Positions 7,822 to 10,453 of a stretch of DNA of 10,453 bases are shown here, piece by piece; position 1 is the stretch's first letter; every line of letters begins with the position of its first letter. The notes beneath the pieces were generated by a model. The model was given only the letters and a program-made list of their open reading frames with translations. It ran no database searches and was not told the DNA's origin. The translations under genes and the position numbers were made by a program. The DNA is from Burkholderiaceae bacterium (lineage in GTDB: Bacteria > Pseudomonadota > Gammaproteobacteria > Burkholderiales > Burkholderiaceae_C): assembly GCA_025458585.1 (NCBI GenBank), contig JALOSD010000103.1, positions 1 through 10,453 of the forward strand, read 5' to 3'.

Positions 7822-9389
7822 TCGCCGGTCGCCTGATCAGCTGGGCCGCCGCCCAGCACGGGCCTCGGCCGTCGCTGCTCGTCGGCGACCGCAGCTTCAG
7901 CCACGCCGAGATCGAGGCGCGCAGCAATCGGCTCGCGCAGGCGCTGATCGCACTCGGCCTGGCGCCCGGCGAGCGGCTGGCGGTGCTGCTCGAGAACTCG
8001 GTGGAAAGCCTGGACAGCCTGTTCGGTGCCGAGAAAGCCGCGCTCGCCTACGTGGCGCTGAACGCGCGCCACACCCTGGCGGAGCACCTCGACATCCTCG
8101 AGGACGCGCAGGCGAGCGCGGTGCTGATCGGCCCGCAGTTCGCATCGCTGGCGGCCGCCTTCGCCGCCGCCCGCGGCGCGCGTCTGCCCGACCTGAGGCT
8201 CGTCCTCGGCCTCGGCGCGGCACCGCCCGGGGTGGTCGACCTGGCGGGCGCGTGCGCGGCGGCGCCGGACGAGCCGCCCGCGATCGAGATCGAGCCCGAG
8301 CACCTGCTGCGCGTCGCGTACACGTCGGGGACGACCGGCCGACCGAAGGGCGTGGCCTACACGCTCGAGCGCTGGCAAGCCCGGCTGCACAACCATTTCC
8401 TGGCGATGGAGTACGGCCTCTCGGTCGACGACGCGATGCTCCACGTCGGCCCGCTGACCCACGCCGCGGGCGTGTACCTCTTTCCCTGCTTCCTGCGCGG
8501 GGCGCGCAACGTGGTGCTGGACCGCTTCGACCCGGCGTCGCTGCTGGCGGCCGTCGAGCAACATCGCATCACGCATCTGATGCTGGTGCCGACGATGATG
8601 AGCCGGCTCGTCGACGCGATCGAGGGCGGCCTCGAGGGCGACTGGTCGTCGCTGCAGCGCATCCACTACGGCACGGCGCCCACGCCGGTCTCGCTGATCC
8701 GGCGGGCGCTGAGGCTGTTCGGGCCGATCCTGCGCCAGCAGTACGGCATGACCGAGGCGGTGCAGCCGCTGACCGTGCTCTACCCGCACGAGCACGTCGG
8801 CGACGGCGAGGACGCCGCCGACGAGCCCATCGGCTCGTGCGGCCGCCCGACCGCCAACGTGCGCGTCGTGCTGCGTGACACCGCCGGACGCGAGGTGCCG
8901 CCCGGCGAGGTCGGCGAGATCACGCTGGCGCACGAGGGCATCGGCAAGGTGATGCTCTGGCGCCGACCCGAGCTGATGACCGACGCCGTGCGCGACGGCT
9001 GGTACTACAGCGGCGACCTCGGCCGATTCGACCGCGCAGGCTTCCTGCACATCGTCGGCCGCAACAAGGACATGATCATCAGCGGCGGCTTCAACGTCTA
9101 CGCGCGCGAGGTCGAGGACGCGCTCGCGAGCCACCCGGCCGTGCTCGACAGCGCCGTGATCGGGCTGCCCGATCTCGAGTGGGGGGAGGTCGTCGCCGCC
9201 GCCGTCGTGCTGCGTGACGGTGCCACCGCCGACGCCCTGGCGCTGCAGGCGCATTGCGCCGAGCGCATCGCCAGTTACAAGAAACCGCGCCGCATCGCCT
9301 TCGTGGCCGCCCTACCGCGCAACCTGGCAGGCAAGGTCGTCAAGGGCCGGCTGCGCGAGTGCTTCGAGACGGGCGCCGCCTTGTCGTGA
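7818..9389 (+). CDS. AMP-forming acyl-CoA ligase (ANL superfamily)
   Basis: The 523-residue product is an acyl-adenylate/CoA ligase that activates a carboxylic acid to its CoA thioester using ATP. Motifs are in order and complete: nucleotide loop YTSGTTGRPKG (168-178), YGMTE (309-313), GWYYSGDLG (394-402) with Asp400 binding the ribose, the hinge region GRNKDMIISGGFNVYARE (414-431), and the C-terminal catalytic lysine Lys506 in NLAGKVVKG. It resembles medium-chain or aromatic acyl-CoA ligases in length, but specificity cannot be read by eye. ATG 7818 overlaps the carrier stop, so ligase and carrier are made together. The likely job is to supply the acyl-CoA for the carboxylase, perhaps from the acid bound by the TctC-type receptor (inference). 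It ends 27 bases from the convergent regulator gene. Confidence 0.92.
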   Translation: MIAGRLISWAAAQHGPRPSLLVGDRSFSHAEIEARSNRLAQALIALGLAPGERLAVLLENSVESLDSLFGAEKAALAYVALNARHTLAEHLDILEDAQASAVLIGPQFASLAAAFAAARGARLPDLRLVLGLGAAPPGVVDLAGACAAAPDEPPAIEIEPEHLLRVAYTSGTTGRPKGVAYTLERWQARLHNHFLAMEYGLSVDDAMLHVGPLTHAAGVYLFPCFLRGARNVVLDRFDPASLLAAVEQHRITHLMLVPTMMSRLVDAIEGGLEGDWSSLQRIHYGTAPTPVSLIRRALRLFGPILRQQYGMTEAVQPLTVLYPHEHVGDGEDAADEPIGSCGRPTANVRVVLRDTAGREVPPGEVGEITLAHEGIGKVMLWRRPELMTDAVRDGWYYSGDLGRFDRAGFLHIVGRNKDMIISGGFNVYAREVEDALASHPAVLDSAVIGLPDLEWGEVVAAAVVLRDGATADALALQAHCAERIASYKKPRRIAFVAALPRNLAGKVVKGRLRECFETGAALS

Positions 9390-9416
9390 CCTGCACGGTC
9401 AAGGCGACGCCGCGGA

Positions 9417-10169
9417 TCAGCCCGCCGGCGTCACCGCAGCACCGAGTCGCAGCGCCGCCTCGTCGGACGACTCCTCGCTGCGCTGGCGCGCGAGTGCAAC
9501 CATCTGTTCGACGTCGCCACGCTCCAGCGCCTTCAGCGCCTGCTGCCAGAGCTTGACCGACCGCCGCCGCCGCTCGACCGAGGCCAGGCCGAGCTTGCTG
9601 TAGCGCAGGCTCTGCAGCGACAGCGCCGCGATCATCCGCCGCAGGCGCTCGTTGCCGGCGAACGACGCCGTGATCTGGATCAGCCGGTGGGTCGTCTCGG
9701 CATAGGCGTCGCCACCGGCGGGTTCGCCGGCGAGCGATTCGAGGCGGGCGACGCCGGCACGCATCACCGCGAGCAGCTCCGGCGGCTGAACCGCGGCGAC
9801 CTTGCGCACGACGACCTCGAACAGCCCAGCGCGGATCTCGAACAACTCGCGCAGTTCCGTCGCCGACAGGCTCGTCACGACGGCACCCCGGCGCGGCAGT
9901 ACGGCGACGAGGCCTTCCCGCTCGAGGATGCGGATCGCCTCGCGCACCGGCCCGCGGCTAACCGCGAACTCGTCGGCCAGCTCCTGCTCGCCGACGCGCT
10001 CCCCGGGCGCAAGACGCCCTCCGATGATGCGGTCGCCGACCTTGGCGGCGATCTGTTCCGGTACCGTCAGCGTCGGGCCGGCCGCATCGGCGAACAGCCG
10101 GAACTCGATCGCCTGCTCCCAGCGGGCGAAGGTTTCGAGGTCGGAGGCGCGGGGACGCATCGTCAACAT
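9417..10169 (-). CDS. GntR family transcriptional regulator (FadR/FCD subgroup)
   Basis: The 250-residue product has an N-terminal winged helix-turn-helix at about 35-100. It contains ERVGEQELADEFAVSRGPVREAIRILEREGLV (57-88) and the wing PRRGAVV (92-98). A helical FCD-type ligand domain follows (about 107-235). FCD domains often bind a metal through one Asp and three His. Here His161 in ETTHRL is present, but the later helices (about 195-235) have Arg, Lys and Gln and no His, so the metal site looks incomplete. ATG 10169 was chosen, with ATG 10160 as alternative. The frame stays open to 10430, but that Ser/Pro/Arg-rich extension lacks domain character. A likely role is acid- or acyl-CoA-responsive control of the carboxylase/ligase genes or of the divergent flavoprotein gene. 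This is inferred from position only. Confidence 0.88.
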   Translation of the reverse strand: MLTMRPRASDLETFARWEQAIEFRLFADAAGPTLTVPEQIAAKVGDRIIGGRLAPGERVGEQELADEFAVSRGPVREAIRILEREGLVAVLPRRGAVVTSLSATELRELFEIRAGLFEVVVRKVAAVQPPELLAVMRAGVARLESLAGEPAGGDAYAETTHRLIQITASFAGNERLRRMIAALSLQSLRYSKLGLASVERRRRSVKLWQQALKALERGDVEQMVALARQRSEESSDEAALRLGAAVTPAG

Positions 10170-10221
10170 CGCCGTCGCCCGCAGCGACGGTGTCGACGCG
10201 GGTTCGGTGGGTGACGATGAA

Positions 10222-10236
10222 GCCAATGATCTTGGC
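10222..10236. promoter_or_regulatory. Inverted repeat GCCAA-N5-TTGGC, candidate operator for the GntR regulator
   Basis: GCCAATGATCTTGGC has two perfect 5-base inverted arms around a 5-base spacer. It lies 52 bases upstream of the regulator start, in the 217-base region between the regulator and the divergent nitronate monooxygenase-like gene. The size and symmetry suit a dimeric GntR-type regulator. FadR-group operators often contain TGG-N5-CCA or GT-N3-AC cores, so this is not an exact family match. The rest of the region (10170-10386) shows no clear terminator or RNA. A weak -10-like CATACT (10343-10348) for the rightward gene has no good -35 box. Confidence 0.3.
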
Positions 10237-10373
10237 GGCGGACCCGACGGCTGGGTCCGAGGGCGCGCGAGACGCCGCCGCCAGCTCGTCGCGGCACGGC
10301 GCGTTTCGACCGCGGGGCTCCCGGCGGGATCGGCCGCCGCGACATACTGTGCCGACTGGACCGCGACACCCCC

Positions 10374-10379
10374 GAAAGG
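10374..10379 (+). promoter_or_regulatory. Ribosome binding site of the nitronate monooxygenase-like gene
   Basis: GAAAGG lies 7 bases before ATG 10387 and supports that start, which also gives the expected family N-terminus. Confidence 0.55.
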
Positions 10380-10386
10380 CCGTCCG

Positions 10387-10453
10387 ATGAACAGGCTGAC
10401 CGAACTGCTCGGCACCGCGCTGCCCATCATCCAGGCCCCGATGGCCGGGGTGC
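10387..10453 (+). CDS. Nitronate monooxygenase-like flavoprotein (N-terminal 22 residues; cut by right edge)
   Basis: Only 22 residues are visible, but they include LPIIQAPMAGV, the hallmark first strand and FMN-phosphate loop of the nitronate monooxygenase / 2-nitropropane dioxygenase family of TIM-barrel flavoproteins. These enzymes oxidise alkyl nitronates; some relatives are FMN-dependent enoyl reductases, and the fragment cannot tell them apart. The start ATG 10387 has GAAAGG 7 bases upstream. The gene diverges from the GntR regulator across 217 bases, so that regulator may control it. Confidence 0.75.
   Translation, partial: MNRLTELLGTALPIIQAPMAGV

Noticed and set aside
10190..10390. 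A 66-codon + strand open frame in the regulator/flavoprotein intergenic region.
   Set aside because: Arg/Pro-rich, without a good ribosome binding site or domain, and it overlaps the flavoprotein start in another frame.
10170..10430. A start near 10430 for the GntR regulator, adding almost 90 residues.
   Set aside because: The extension is Ser/Pro/Arg-rich, unlike any GntR N-terminus, and would overlap the start of the divergent flavoprotein gene.

Overview
The window is very GC-rich, with tightly packed, overlapping genes on both strands and strong G/C preference at third codon positions. That composition, together with a Bug/TctC-type periplasmic receptor, paired half-size chromate transporters and a GntR/FCD regulator, suggests a betaproteobacterium, most likely in the order Burkholderiales (inference from gene style, not a database match).

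Left third, + strand (1-3537): the 3' end of an unrecognised small gene, then a tightly coupled run of four genes: a D-2-hydroxyacid dehydrogenase-family gene, a broken MFS transporter gene, and two half-size chromate-transporter (CHR) genes. Their ends overlap by 3 to 8 bases, so they are probably one transcript. The dehydrogenase appears to lack two blocks of about a dozen residues in its NAD-binding domain. The MFS gene has lost about 30 codons, including its fourth membrane segment, and is frameshifted there.

Middle and right (3554-9389): a divergent gene cluster for a biotin-dependent acyl-CoA carboxylase. On the - strand, reading leftward from 7618, are biotin carboxylase, a periplasmic solute receptor of the tripartite tricarboxylate transporter type, and a carboxyltransferase. 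On the + strand, starting only 14 bases from the biotin carboxylase start, are a small biotin carrier protein and an AMP-forming acyl-CoA ligase. A plausible joint role is to capture an organic acid in the periplasm, activate it to its CoA ester and carboxylate it. The substrate cannot be read from the sequence, and no membrane permease for the receptor lies in the window. The biotin carrier is about 9-10 residues shorter in its second half than the biotinyl-domain fold needs.

Right end (9417-10453): a convergent GntR/FCD-type regulator, a 217-base intergenic region with a 15-base inverted repeat, and the first 22 codons of a divergently transcribed nitronate monooxygenase-like gene.

Two points most deserve checking. 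One is the divergent carboxylase/ligase/receptor module as a possible uncharacterised acid-assimilation pathway. The other is the series of short apparent deletions (near 896, 1142, 1640 and 7791, perhaps also 3230), which is either real gene decay or an assembly artefact. I saw no CRISPR array, tRNA, rRNA, insertion sequence or prophage gene.
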